NCBI RefSeq assembly: GCF_003205205.1
Contig: NZ_QJRL01000003.1
Span: 248,001-312,000, forward strand
DNA from: Pseudomonas sp. LB-090624
Lineage (GTDB): Bacteria; Pseudomonadota; Gammaproteobacteria; Pseudomonadales; Pseudomonadaceae
DNA length: 64,000 bases
Direction of reading: 5' to 3'
The translations under genes were made by a program, and so were the position numbers. Below the pieces are notes generated by a model. The model made no database searches and was not told the origin of the DNA. It saw only the letters and a program-made list of their open reading frames with translations. Shown piece after piece: positions 24,161 through 32,275 of the stretch (position 1 is its first letter; the number at the start of each line of letters is the position of its first letter).

Positions 24161-25432
24161 ATGCCCGCCTTGTTGTCCCCTGCCAATACCGATCACCATA
24201 AAGTACTCATCGTCGGTGCCGGTGCCGCTGGTATCGCCACTGCTTCCAGCCTGATCAGCCGTGACCCGTCACTGGACATTGCCTTGATCGACCCCGCCGA
24301 AGTGCATTACTACCAACCCGGCTGGACCATGGTCGGTGCCGGTGTGTTCAAGGCACCGAGCACGGCGCGCACCATGGCCTCGACCATTCCGCGCGGTGTG
24401 CGCTGGATCAAGGCGCGCGTTCAGGGCTTCGAGCCTTTGGGCCAGCTGGTCATGCTCGACGATGGCCGCGCCATCAGTTATGAACAATTGGTGGTCTGCC
24501 CCGGGCTCAAGCTGGACTGGGCGGCCATCAACGGGCTCAGCGAGACCCTTGGCCGTAACGGTGTCACCTCCAATTACCGCTACGACTTGGCGCCCTACAC
24601 CTGGGAGCTAGTGCAAAAGCTCACGCAAGGTCGTGCCCTGTTCACCCAGCCGCCCATGCCGATCAAGTGTGCCGGCGCGCCGCAGAAGGCGCTGTACCTG
24701 TCGTGCGACCACTGGCTTCGCAACGGCCATCTGGGGGCGGTGAAAGCCAGCTTCTTCAATGCCGGTGCCGTGTTGTTCGGTGTGGCGGACTACGTCCCTG
24801 CGCTGATGAAGTACATCGAAAAGTATGCGGTGGACCTCAATTTCTCTCATCGGCTGACAGCCGTGGACGGCCCGAACCAGCGCGCTACCTTCGTCCGTAG
24901 CCTGGCCGACGGCAGCAGTGAGACGCGCATTGAAGCCTTCGACATGCTGCATGTAGTGCCGCCGCAGGTAGCGCCGGACTTCATTCGCGAAAGCCCGTTG
25001 GCCGATGGCGCCGGTTGGGTCGATGTCGACCCGCACACCCTGCGCCACCGCAAATACACCAACGTTCATGCCCTGGGCGATGTCGCCAACACCAGCAATG
25101 CCAAGACCGCTGCAGCTGCACGTAAGCAGGCCCCCGTCGTGGCTAACAACGTGCTGGTGGCGCTGGGCAGGTTGCCGACCCTGGCCCGTTACGACGGCTA
25201 TGGCTCGTGCCCGCTTACCGTCGAGCGCGGCAAGATCGTTTTGGCCGAATTCACCTACGGCGGCAAGCTGGCGCCGAGCTTCCCCGGTTGGCTGCTGGAT
25301 GGTCGCAAGCCGACGCGCCTGGCCTGGTGGCTCAAGGCGCAGGCGCTGCCCCCGCTGTACTGGCAAGGCATGCTCAAGGGCCGCGAATGGCTGGCGCGGC
25401 CACAGCCGCTGGCAGCCGAGGGTGGGCAGTGA
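24161..25432 (+). CDS. sqr: Sulfide:quinone oxidoreductase (mitochondrial-type, SQR type II)
   Basis: Flavoprotein that oxidises sulfide to persulfide and passes electrons to quinone at the membrane. The protein has 423 residues. The FAD-binding motif VGAGAAGIATAS is at about 18-29. Two candidate redox cysteines are Cys170 in MPIKCAGAPQK and Cys350 in YGSCPLTVERG, and a second FAD contact is NVHALGDVANTSNAKTAAAA. It lies 38 nt after pdo and its stop overlaps the next start (GTGA), so the three form one operon. The context strongly favours SQR over other pyridine-nucleotide enzymes. Confidence 0.88.
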   Translation: MPALLSPANTDHHKVLIVGAGAAGIATASSLISRDPSLDIALIDPAEVHYYQPGWTMVGAGVFKAPSTARTMASTIPRGVRWIKARVQGFEPLGQLVMLDDGRAISYEQLVVCPGLKLDWAAINGLSETLGRNGVTSNYRYDLAPYTWELVQKLTQGRALFTQPPMPIKCAGAPQKALYLSCDHWLRNGHLGAVKASFFNAGAVLFGVADYVPALMKYIEKYAVDLNFSHRLTAVDGPNQRATFVRSLADGSSETRIEAFDMLHVVPPQVAPDFIRESPLADGAGWVDVDPHTLRHRKYTNVHALGDVANTSNAKTAAAARKQAPVVANNVLVALGRLPTLARYDGYGSCPLTVERGKIVLAEFTYGGKLAPSFPGWLLDGRKPTRLAWWLKAQALPPLYWQGMLKGREWLARPQPLAAEGGQ

Positions 25433-26247
25433 TCGAACATCAATTGTTGGGTGCGGGCCTGGGGGCAATCATCGGTGCAGTACTAGCGTTGACCGGCGCA
25501 GGCGGAGGCATTCTCGCCGTGCCGTTGCTGGTATTTGGCCTTGGGCTATCAATGGTCGAGGCGGCCCCGGTCGGCCTGCTGGCAGTGGGCATGGCGGCGG
25601 CGGTGGGCGCTGTCCTGGGTTTGCGCCAAGGCTTGGTACGCTACCGCGCAGCGCTGTTCATTGCAGTGATTGGTGTCGCGGCAGCGCCGTTGGGGTTGAT
25701 GCTGGCGCACCGTTTGCCGAATACGCCCTTGCAGTTGGTGTTCGCCGGGGTGCTGGTTCATGCCTGTCTGCGTATCTGGCGCAAGGCGGCCAAAGAGCTG
25801 CGCGGCGAAGCCAACGATGCCCATCGCTACATTGAACCCTGTGTGTTGAACCCGCTCCAGGGCCGGTTACGCTGGACCCTGCCTTGCGCGAGAGCATTGG
25901 CGTTAACGGGGGCACTATCCGGGTTATTGTCCGGTCTGCTTGGCGTCGGTGGAGGGTTCGTCATTATCCCGGCCCTTAACCGTTACACCAACCTGCGTAT
26001 GGCCAGCATCGTTTCCACGTCATTGGCTGTGATCGCCCTGGTCTCTACCGGCAGTGTGGTCAGCGCCAGCCTTGCGGGTGTCCTGCATTGGCAAATTGGC
26101 GGCCCGTTTGCCGCCGGTGCAGTGCTTGGCTTGCTGTTGGTAAGGCCGCTGGCGAGGAGGTTGGCCGGGCCGCGCCTGCAGCAGATGTTTGCGGTAGCAG
26201 GTTGGGCCGCTGCCCTGCTGCTGGGCAGCAAGGCGCTACTGAGCTAG
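25429..26247 (+). CDS. TauE/SafE (TSUP) family sulfite or thiosulfate exporter
   Basis: Membrane permease of the TSUP family, many of which move sulfur oxyanions. The start is GTG at 25429, overlapping the sqr stop by four bases (272 residues, MIEHQLLGAGLGAIIGAVLA). About eight hydrophobic helices are visible, with the repeated family motif TGAGGGILAVPLL near the N-terminus and LGVGGGFVIIPAL in the second half. The operon makes export of sulfite made by Pdo a good inference. Its 3' end overlaps the convergent LysR gene by 12 nt. Confidence 0.83.
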   Translation: MIEHQLLGAGLGAIIGAVLALTGAGGGILAVPLLVFGLGLSMVEAAPVGLLAVGMAAAVGAVLGLRQGLVRYRAALFIAVIGVAAAPLGLMLAHRLPNTPLQLVFAGVLVHACLRIWRKAAKELRGEANDAHRYIEPCVLNPLQGRLRWTLPCARALALTGALSGLLSGLLGVGGGFVIIPALNRYTNLRMASIVSTSLAVIALVSTGSVVSASLAGVLHWQIGGPFAAGAVLGLLLVRPLARRLAGPRLQQMFAVAGWAAALLLGSKALLS

Positions 26248-27123
26248 CAGCTCGCTTTGTTGTTCTGCGCACAGCGCCAGCAGATAGTCCCACACTACCC
26301 GCAGTCGTACCGACTTGTGCAGCTCGCGGCGGGTGCAGATCCAGTAGCTGCGCTGGATGGTCTCGCCAGGCAGCACACGTACCAGGGTCGGGTCGTGGCG
26401 GGCCATGTAGTTGGGCAGCACGGCAATGCCCAGACCGGCGCGGGCGGCGGCTTGCTGGGCGATCACGCTGGTACTGCGAAACACCACGTTGGGTGCTCGG
26501 CAGAAGCTGTTGAGAAACAGCAACTCCTGGCTGAACAGCAAGTCGTCGACGTAGCCAATCCAGCTGTGCCGAGCCAGGTCCTCTCGGTTGCGCAGTGGCG
26601 GTGCGCGGTCCAGGTAAGCCTGGCTGGTATACAGCGCCAGCCGATAGTCGGTGAGTTTGCGAGTAATCAGCAGGTCGGCGTTGGGCCGCTCAAGGTGGAT
26701 GCTGATCTCCGCTTCGCGGTTGAGGATGCTGACGAACCTTGGCACTGCGACCAGTTCCACCTCCAGCCCGGGGTAACGCTCGAACAATGCGTTCATGCGG
26801 GGGGTGAAAAACATGATGCCGATGCCTTCGGTCACCCCCAGGCGAATCTTCCCCAGCGGGGTGATGGCCTGGGTGATCTCTTCCTGGGCCAGCAGGGCGA
26901 CGTTCTCCATGGCTTCGGCGTGCTTGAGCAGCGCCTGCCCCGAGGGGGTCAGCTCATAGCCCTGCGCGTGCTGCACGAAAAGCGCAGTACCCAAGCTCTG
27001 CTCAATGTTCTCGATGTGCCGGGCCACGGTGCTGTGGGTGGTGTTGAGGCGTTTGGCGGCGCTGAGCAGGCGGCCGCTGCGCTGCAACTCGAGGAAAAAC
27101 CGCAGATCGTTCCAGTCGAACAT
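26236..27123 (-). CDS. LysR-family transcriptional regulator
   Basis: DNA-binding regulator with 295 residues from ATG 27123 (MFDWNDLRFFLELQRSG). The N-terminal winged helix-turn-helix includes LLSAAKRLNTTHSTVARHIENIE. The rest is the two-lobed effector domain, with no transmembrane segment. It is divergent from the GMC oxidoreductase gene by 238 nt, so it probably controls the GMC and MHS genes. It overlaps the convergent TSUP gene by 12 nt with no terminator visible between them. The effector is unknown. Confidence 0.87.
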   Translation of the reverse strand: MFDWNDLRFFLELQRSGRLLSAAKRLNTTHSTVARHIENIEQSLGTALFVQHAQGYELTPSGQALLKHAEAMENVALLAQEEITQAITPLGKIRLGVTEGIGIMFFTPRMNALFERYPGLEVELVAVPRFVSILNREAEISIHLERPNADLLITRKLTDYRLALYTSQAYLDRAPPLRNREDLARHSWIGYVDDLLFSQELLFLNSFCRAPNVVFRSTSVIAQQAAARAGLGIAVLPNYMARHDPTLVRVLPGETIQRSYWICTRRELHKSVRLRVVWDYLLALCAEQQSELLAQ

Positions 27124-27361
27124 GCTGATCCTTGTGGCTGTTCGTCCCGCCCTCTTCGCAGGCATGCCGGCTCCCATCGAGACAGCGAAACCTGACGGTG
27201 ACGCGATAACTGTGGGGAGCGAGCCAGCCCGCGAATAGGTCGGTCCAGGATTACCCCTGTGCTAAAACGCACAACGGCTGCGCGAAATCTCGTGTTTCCT
27301 CCACGAAATTACTCACTAAGATGAATCGGGACAAGAATAATAATCAGGCCCGAGGTTGCAC

Positions 27362-29008
27362 ATGCCATCAGCCGATTCTGTCTTCGATTACGTGGTCGTT
27401 GGGGCCGGTCCAGCGGGGTGCCTGCTGGCCAACCGTTTGTCCGCCAACCCTGATTGTCGGGTACTGCTGCTGGAAGCGGGCGGTCGCGACAATTATCCGT
27501 GGATTCACATTCCGGTCGGTTACCTCCACTGCATCGGCAACCCGCGCACCGACTGGTGTTTCAAAACCGAGGTACAGCCTGGCTTGGGCGGTCGCTCATT
27601 GGGTTATCCACGCGGCAAGGTGCTCGGTGGCTGTTCCTCTATAAATGGCATGATTTACATGCGTGGCCAGGCCGCCGACTACGACCATTGGGCCGAGCAA
27701 GGCAACGACGGTTGGGCATGGAGGGACGTGCTGCCGCTGTTCAAAGCCAGTGAAAACCACTTTGCCGGCGCCAGCGAACATCATGGCGGCGACGGCGAGT
27801 GGCGGGTCGAGCGCCAGCGCTACAGTTGGCCGATCCTCGATGCCTTCCGCGATGCCGCCGAGCAAAGCGGCATTGGCAAGGTGGATGACTTCAACACCGG
27901 CGACAACCAGGGCTGTGGATACTTTCAGGTGAACCAGCGCAGTGGTGTGCGCTGGAACGCTTCCAAGGCTTTTCTGCGGCCGATCAAGCACCGCGCCAAC
28001 CTTACCGTGCTGACCGGTGTGCAGGTTGATCAGATACTACTCAACAACACTCGCGCCCGTGCAGTGAAGGCATTCTGGCAAGGTGCCTGGCACGAGTTTT
28101 CCGCGCGTCGTGAGATCATCCTCTGCGCTGGGGCAGTCGGTTCGCCCGGCATTCTGCAGCGCTCCGGTATTGGCCCGCGGCAGTTGCTGGAAAGTTTGGG
28201 CATTGGCGTGCGCCACGACATGCCCGGCGTTGGGGGTAACTTGCAGGACCACTTGCAACTGCGGCTGATCTACCAGATTCGCAATACCCGTACCTTGAAC
28301 CAGATGGCCAACAGCCTGTGGGGCAAGATGGGCATGGGCCTGCGCTACCTCTACGACCGCAGCGGTCCGCTGGCCATGGCGCCGAGCCAGCTGGGCGCGT
28401 TTGTACGTTCCAGCCCGGATCAAGCCACCGCAAACCTGCAGTATCACGTGCAGCCACTGTCTCTTGAGCGCTTCGGCGAGCCCTTGCATCAATTCCCGGC
28501 CTTCACCGCTTCGGTATGCAATCTGCGCCCGGCCAGCCGCGGACGGGTCGATATCCGCAGCACCGACATGAACAGCCCTCCGCTGATCGACCCCAACTAC
28601 CTCAGTGACCCCCAAGACCTGCGCGTCGCCGCCGATGCCATCCGGCTTACCCGGCGTATCGTCCAGGCCCCTGCCCTGGCCGCTTTCGAACCCAAGGAAT
28701 ACCTGCCGGGCCCCACCCTGCAATCCGAGCAGGACCTGTTCGAAGCTGCCGGCCAGATCGGCACTACCATTTTTCACCCGGTGGGTACCTGTCGCATGGG
28801 CACTGGGGAAATGGACGTTGTGGATAACCAGTTGCGCGTGCGTGGCATCCCAGGCTTGCGCGTGGCCGACGCCTCGATCATGCCGCAGATCACCTCGGGC
28901 AATACCTGTTCCCCCACCCTGATGATCGCCGAGAAGGCGGCCCAACTGATCCTCAAAGGAGCTGCTACCCAGACCTACTTGAACGAAGACGTGTTACCGA
29001 CCCCCTGA
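27362..29008 (+). CDS. GMC-family FAD oxidoreductase (alcohol or choline dehydrogenase-like)
   Basis: Flavin enzyme that oxidises an alcohol. The start is ATG 27362 behind GAGG (548 residues, MPSADSVFDYVVVGAGPAGC). The FAD motif GAGPAG, the GMC signature GGCSSINGMIYMRG (about 80-95), the second signature GAVGSPGILQRSGIG, and the catalytic His/Asn region (FHPVGTCRMG, then SGNTCSPTLMIAEKAA) are all present. It resembles BetA, AlkJ and PEG dehydrogenases; the substrate cannot be told from sequence. It is followed by an MHS transporter, possibly for the same compound. Confidence 0.88.
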   Translation: MPSADSVFDYVVVGAGPAGCLLANRLSANPDCRVLLLEAGGRDNYPWIHIPVGYLHCIGNPRTDWCFKTEVQPGLGGRSLGYPRGKVLGGCSSINGMIYMRGQAADYDHWAEQGNDGWAWRDVLPLFKASENHFAGASEHHGGDGEWRVERQRYSWPILDAFRDAAEQSGIGKVDDFNTGDNQGCGYFQVNQRSGVRWNASKAFLRPIKHRANLTVLTGVQVDQILLNNTRARAVKAFWQGAWHEFSARREIILCAGAVGSPGILQRSGIGPRQLLESLGIGVRHDMPGVGGNLQDHLQLRLIYQIRNTRTLNQMANSLWGKMGMGLRYLYDRSGPLAMAPSQLGAFVRSSPDQATANLQYHVQPLSLERFGEPLHQFPAFTASVCNLRPASRGRVDIRSTDMNSPPLIDPNYLSDPQDLRVAADAIRLTRRIVQAPALAAFEPKEYLPGPTLQSEQDLFEAAGQIGTTIFHPVGTCRMGTGEMDVVDNQLRVRGIPGLRVADASIMPQITSGNTCSPTLMIAEKAAQLILKGAATQTYLNEDVLPTP

Positions 29009-29105
29009 CCCGGGTGCGTGCAGTAGCGGCAGCTTGCGGTCGAAAGCTGCCGACAGTGGAACAACAAGAATAATCACTGTGGCCTGCGGGCCGAGGACAG
29101 CAACG

Positions 29106-30725
29106 ATGTCGGATTACATCCAAGAGCAGGGTGCGGCGGCCAGCAGCACCAGCCGCCGTGAAGAACGCAAGATCATTTTCGCGTCATCCCTCGGGACGGT
29201 TTTCGAGTGGTATGACTTTTTTCTCTATGGCGCGCTGGCAGCGGTCATCAGTAAGCAGTTCTTCGCTGGCGTGAACGACACCACCGCGTTCATCTTCGCC
29301 CTCATGGCGTTTGCTGCGGGCTTTCTGGTGCGGCCGTTCGGCGCGCTGGTGTTCGGCCGGCTGGGCGACATGATCGGGCGCAAATACACCTTTCTGGTCA
29401 CTATCGTCCTGATGGGCCTGTCCACCTTCGCCGTGGGCTTGTTGCCCACCTACGCCAGCATCGGCATTGCCGCACCGATTATCCTGGTGATCCTGCGCAT
29501 GCTCCAAGGGTTGGCGCTGGGCGGTGAATATGGCGGTGCGGCGACCTATGTGGCCGAACATGCGCCGCCCGGCAAGCGTGGCTTCCATACCGGTTTCATT
29601 CAGTCCACCGCTACTTTGGGCCTTTTGCTGTCGTTGCTGGTGGTACTGGGGAGCCGCTATGTCAGTGGGGACCAGTTCGAAACCTGGGGCTGGCGCCTGC
29701 CGTTCCTGCTGTCGATCGTGCTGCTGGCTATCTCCACCTGGATCCGCATGAGCATGCATGAGTCGCCGGCCTTCGTGAAAATGAAGGCCCAAGGCAAGGT
29801 CAGCAAGTCGCCAATCCGAGAGTCGTTTACTTCCTGGCCAAACCTTAAAGTAGTGCTTACCGCGCTGTTCAGTATCAATGCCGGTCAAGCGGTAACTTTC
29901 TACACCGCACAGTTCTACGTGTTGTTCTTCATGACCCAGATGCTGAAGATGGACCCGGCCCAGGCCAACACCCTGCTGATCATCAGTGTGGTGATCGGTG
30001 CTCCGTTCTTTGTGTTCTTCGGGTGGTTATCGGACCGTATCGGGCGCAAGCCGATCCTGATGCTCGGCCTGCTGCTGGCCACCGTGCTGTACTTCCCGCT
30101 GTTCAAGGCGCTGAGCCACTACGCCAACCCACAGATCGATGCCGCCAGCCGGCAGGCGCCGATCGTGGTTACTGCTGACCCACAAGGTTGTACCTTCCAG
30201 TTTGACCCGGTCGGCAAGGCACGTTTCGATAGCCCGTGCGATAAGGTCAAGACCTTCCTCGTCAAACAGGGCCTCCCCTACCGCGCGGTAAGCGTGGCTG
30301 GCAGCGAGGTGGTGGTCAACATTGGTGACAAAACCATCAACGGCTTCGACGAAGCGGCCATGCGATCGGCGGTGGAGCAGGCGGGCTATCCGGCCAAGGC
30401 CGACCCTGCACAGGTCAACCAGGTGATGGTGGTGGTGCTCATCGTAGCGATGATCCTGATTGCGACCATGACCTACGGCCCGTTGGCGGCGGTGATGGTC
30501 GAGCTGTTCCCGACCCGTATCCGCTACACCTCTATGTCGTTGCCCTACCACATCGGTAATGGCTGGTTCGGTGGCTTCTTGCCGACCGTGTCGTTCGCGC
30601 TGGTGGTGTACACCGGGGATATATTCTACGGTCTGTGGTACCCAGTGCTGGTGACCGGGATTAGCCTGGTTGTGGGGATTTTCTGCCTGAAAGAAACCAA
30701 GGATGTAGATATCGACAAGATCTGA
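29106..30725 (+). CDS. MHS-family MFS transporter with large periplasmic insert
   Basis: Probable proton symporter of the metabolite:H+ symporter family (ProP, ShiA and KgtP relatives). I start at ATG 29106 (MSDYIQEQGAAASSTSRREE, 539 residues). MFS motif A reads GRLGDMIGRK (84-93), with a second copy GWLSDRIGRK (306-315). The family motif GEYGGAATYVAEHAPPGKRG is at about 140-160. Between TM9 and TM10 lies a roughly 100-residue soluble insert (about 338-438) with Cys362 and Cys378, making the protein longer than most MHS members. It is 97 nt downstream of the GMC gene. Confidence 0.85.
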   Translation: MSDYIQEQGAAASSTSRREERKIIFASSLGTVFEWYDFFLYGALAAVISKQFFAGVNDTTAFIFALMAFAAGFLVRPFGALVFGRLGDMIGRKYTFLVTIVLMGLSTFAVGLLPTYASIGIAAPIILVILRMLQGLALGGEYGGAATYVAEHAPPGKRGFHTGFIQSTATLGLLLSLLVVLGSRYVSGDQFETWGWRLPFLLSIVLLAISTWIRMSMHESPAFVKMKAQGKVSKSPIRESFTSWPNLKVVLTALFSINAGQAVTFYTAQFYVLFFMTQMLKMDPAQANTLLIISVVIGAPFFVFFGWLSDRIGRKPILMLGLLLATVLYFPLFKALSHYANPQIDAASRQAPIVVTADPQGCTFQFDPVGKARFDSPCDKVKTFLVKQGLPYRAVSVAGSEVVVNIGDKTINGFDEAAMRSAVEQAGYPAKADPAQVNQVMVVVLIVAMILIATMTYGPLAAVMVELFPTRIRYTSMSLPYHIGNGWFGGFLPTVSFALVVYTGDIFYGLWYPVLVTGISLVVGIFCLKETKDVDIDKI

Positions 30726-30753
30726 AGGCCTTCTACACTGGCTGCAGGGTATA

Positions 30754-30782
30754 AAAAAACCGGCTGTAAAAGCCGGTTTTCT
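30754..30782. terminator. Bidirectional terminator between the MHS transporter and acyltransferase genes
   Basis: AAAACCGGCT / AGCCGGTTTT stem around a short A-rich loop, with a T run on either strand. It lies 29 nt beyond the transporter stop and upstream of the 3' end of the convergent acyltransferase gene. The rest of the gap (30783-30912) is AT-rich and carries a perfect DnaA-box 9-mer at 30899-30907. I see no gene there. Confidence 0.9.
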
Positions 30783-30912
30783 TATCCCCTGAAAAAACTT
30801 ATGCACGTTTTTCAAGAAAATGTCATACAAAAAAATAAACAGCTAATTCAACGACTTAGGCATCACTCCGAGCATTTTGTCGAAAAACTGCTCACAAGTT
30901 ATCCACAGATGG

Positions 30913-31683
30913 TCAGGCCATTTGCTCCTGGGGTTTTTCCTCCGCTGGCGGCAGTGAACCCATGGCCCGCTGTGTCGCTTCGTTCCACGCTGCAGCACGG
31001 TCGTTGAGTTCGGCAATGGCGCGTGGCCCCGTACCGTTGGCATACATCGGCTCGCCAATCACCACCTCGATGGTGCCGGCGCGCTTGCCCCACCCGGTCT
31101 TCGGCCAGAACTTGCCCGCATTGTGGGCAATCGGCAGAACCGGCAGCCCGGCATTCACCGCCAACGCGGTACCGCCGCGCGAGAATTTGCCGACGGTGCC
31201 AAATGGCACGCGGGTACCTTCCGGGAAGATCAGCACCCAAGTCTTCTGCTTGAGCAGCTCGTCACCCTTGCTGGCCACCTGGCGCAGCGCCTCCTTCGGG
31301 TTATCGCGGTTGATCGCGATCGGCCGCAGCATGGCCATGGCCCACCCGAAAAACGGCACATACAGCAGCTCGCGCTTGAGCACTTGGCTCAGCGGCGAGA
31401 AGTACTGGGACAGGAAGAAGGTTTCCCAGGTGCTCTGGTGGTTCGACAGGATCACGCAAGGCTCAGCCGGCACGTTCTCGGCGCCAGTGATCTTGTAATC
31501 GATGCCCAGGATGGTGCGCACCAGGAACAGCGCGCAGCGGCACCAGTACACGTTGATGAACTTGTAGCGCTTGGGGAACGACAAAAATGGCGCGACGAAG
31601 AAGCTCAGCGAGCACCACAGCAGCGAACTGGTGCCCAGCAGCAGGTAAAAAAGAAAGATTCTGATCGCCTGCAGGATCGACAT
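30913..31683 (-). CDS. 1-acylglycerol-3-phosphate O-acyltransferase (PlsC family)
   Basis: Membrane acyltransferase of phospholipid synthesis, adding the second acyl chain to lysophosphatidate. I choose ATG 31683 (MSILQAIRIFLFYLLLG, 256 residues); an in-frame ATG five codons earlier is also possible. There is an N-terminal hydrophobic segment. The catalytic block is NHQSTWE, an H-X4-E form of the usual H-X4-D. The substrate-binding block FPEGTRVPFG and the third block LPVLPIAHN follow. It is preceded by gmhB with a terminator between them. Confidence 0.87.
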   Translation of the reverse strand: MSILQAIRIFLFYLLLGTSSLLWCSLSFFVAPFLSFPKRYKFINVYWCRCALFLVRTILGIDYKITGAENVPAEPCVILSNHQSTWETFFLSQYFSPLSQVLKRELLYVPFFGWAMAMLRPIAINRDNPKEALRQVASKGDELLKQKTWVLIFPEGTRVPFGTVGKFSRGGTALAVNAGLPVLPIAHNAGKFWPKTGWGKRAGTIEVVIGEPMYANGTGPRAIAELNDRAAAWNEATQRAMGSLPPAEEKPQEQMA

Positions 31684-31718
31684 AGTGGCTCGTACCATTG
31701 CGGGGCATGCCCGCCTGT

Positions 31719-31741
31719 GAAAAATGCGCCCGAAGGCGCAC
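31719..31741 (-). terminator. Terminator or attenuator between gmhB and the acyltransferase gene
   Basis: On the minus strand GTGCGCC-TTCG-GGCGCAT forms a stable tetraloop hairpin followed by TTTTTC. It lies only 4 nt after the gmhB stop and about 36 nt before the next start. It should reduce readthrough from gmhB into the downstream gene. Confidence 0.75.
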
Positions 31742-31744
31742 TGT

Positions 31745-32272
31745 TTAAATTAGTTCTCTGGCGATAGCTGCCAGATCGTCGAAAATCAGTGTAGTTTCAG
31801 GGACGCCTTTTTCCAGGGTCCGCTCACCCTTGCCGGTTTTCACCAACACGGGTTGTGCACCGACGGCCAGGGCGGCCTCCAGGTCACCTTTGCTGTCGCC
31901 TACGAACCAGACCCCTTCAAGGCAAACCTGGTAATGCTCGGCGATCGCCCGCAGCATGCCGGGTTTAGGCTTGCGGCATTCGCAGCCTTCGTCTGGCCCG
32001 TGCGGGCAATAGACGATATGGCCCACCTCGCCGCCCTGCTCTGCCACCAGTGCGCGCAGGCGCGCGTGCATGGCTTCGAGGGTTGCCAGCGGATAGAAGC
32101 CACGGGCAATGCCGGACTGGTTGGTGGCCACGGCCACCGTCCAGCCCGCCTTGCTCAACTGCGCGATCGCTGCGACCGAGCCAGGGATCGGAATCCACTC
32201 TTCCAGCGTCTTGATGTAGGCGTCGGAGTCGTAGTTGATCACCCCGTCACGGTCGAGAATCAGCAGTTTCAA
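31745..32272 (-). CDS. gmhB: D-glycero-beta-D-manno-heptose-1,7-bisphosphate 7-phosphatase
   Basis: Removes the C7 phosphate in ADP-heptose synthesis for the LPS inner core. The protein has 175 residues. The HAD catalytic motif is DRDGVI with Asp7 and Asp9. Motif II is TNQSG. The zinc site CPHGPDEGCEC has the Cys/His pattern of E. coli GmhB. Motif IV is VGDSKGDLEAA. The gene begins 3 nt after the glyS stop, suggesting co-transcription with glyQS. Confidence 0.94.
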   Translation of the reverse strand: MKLLILDRDGVINYDSDAYIKTLEEWIPIPGSVAAIAQLSKAGWTVAVATNQSGIARGFYPLATLEAMHARLRALVAEQGGEVGHIVYCPHGPDEGCECRKPKPGMLRAIAEHYQVCLEGVWFVGDSKGDLEAALAVGAQPVLVKTGKGERTLEKGVPETTLIFDDLAAIARELI

Positions 32273-32275
32273 GGT

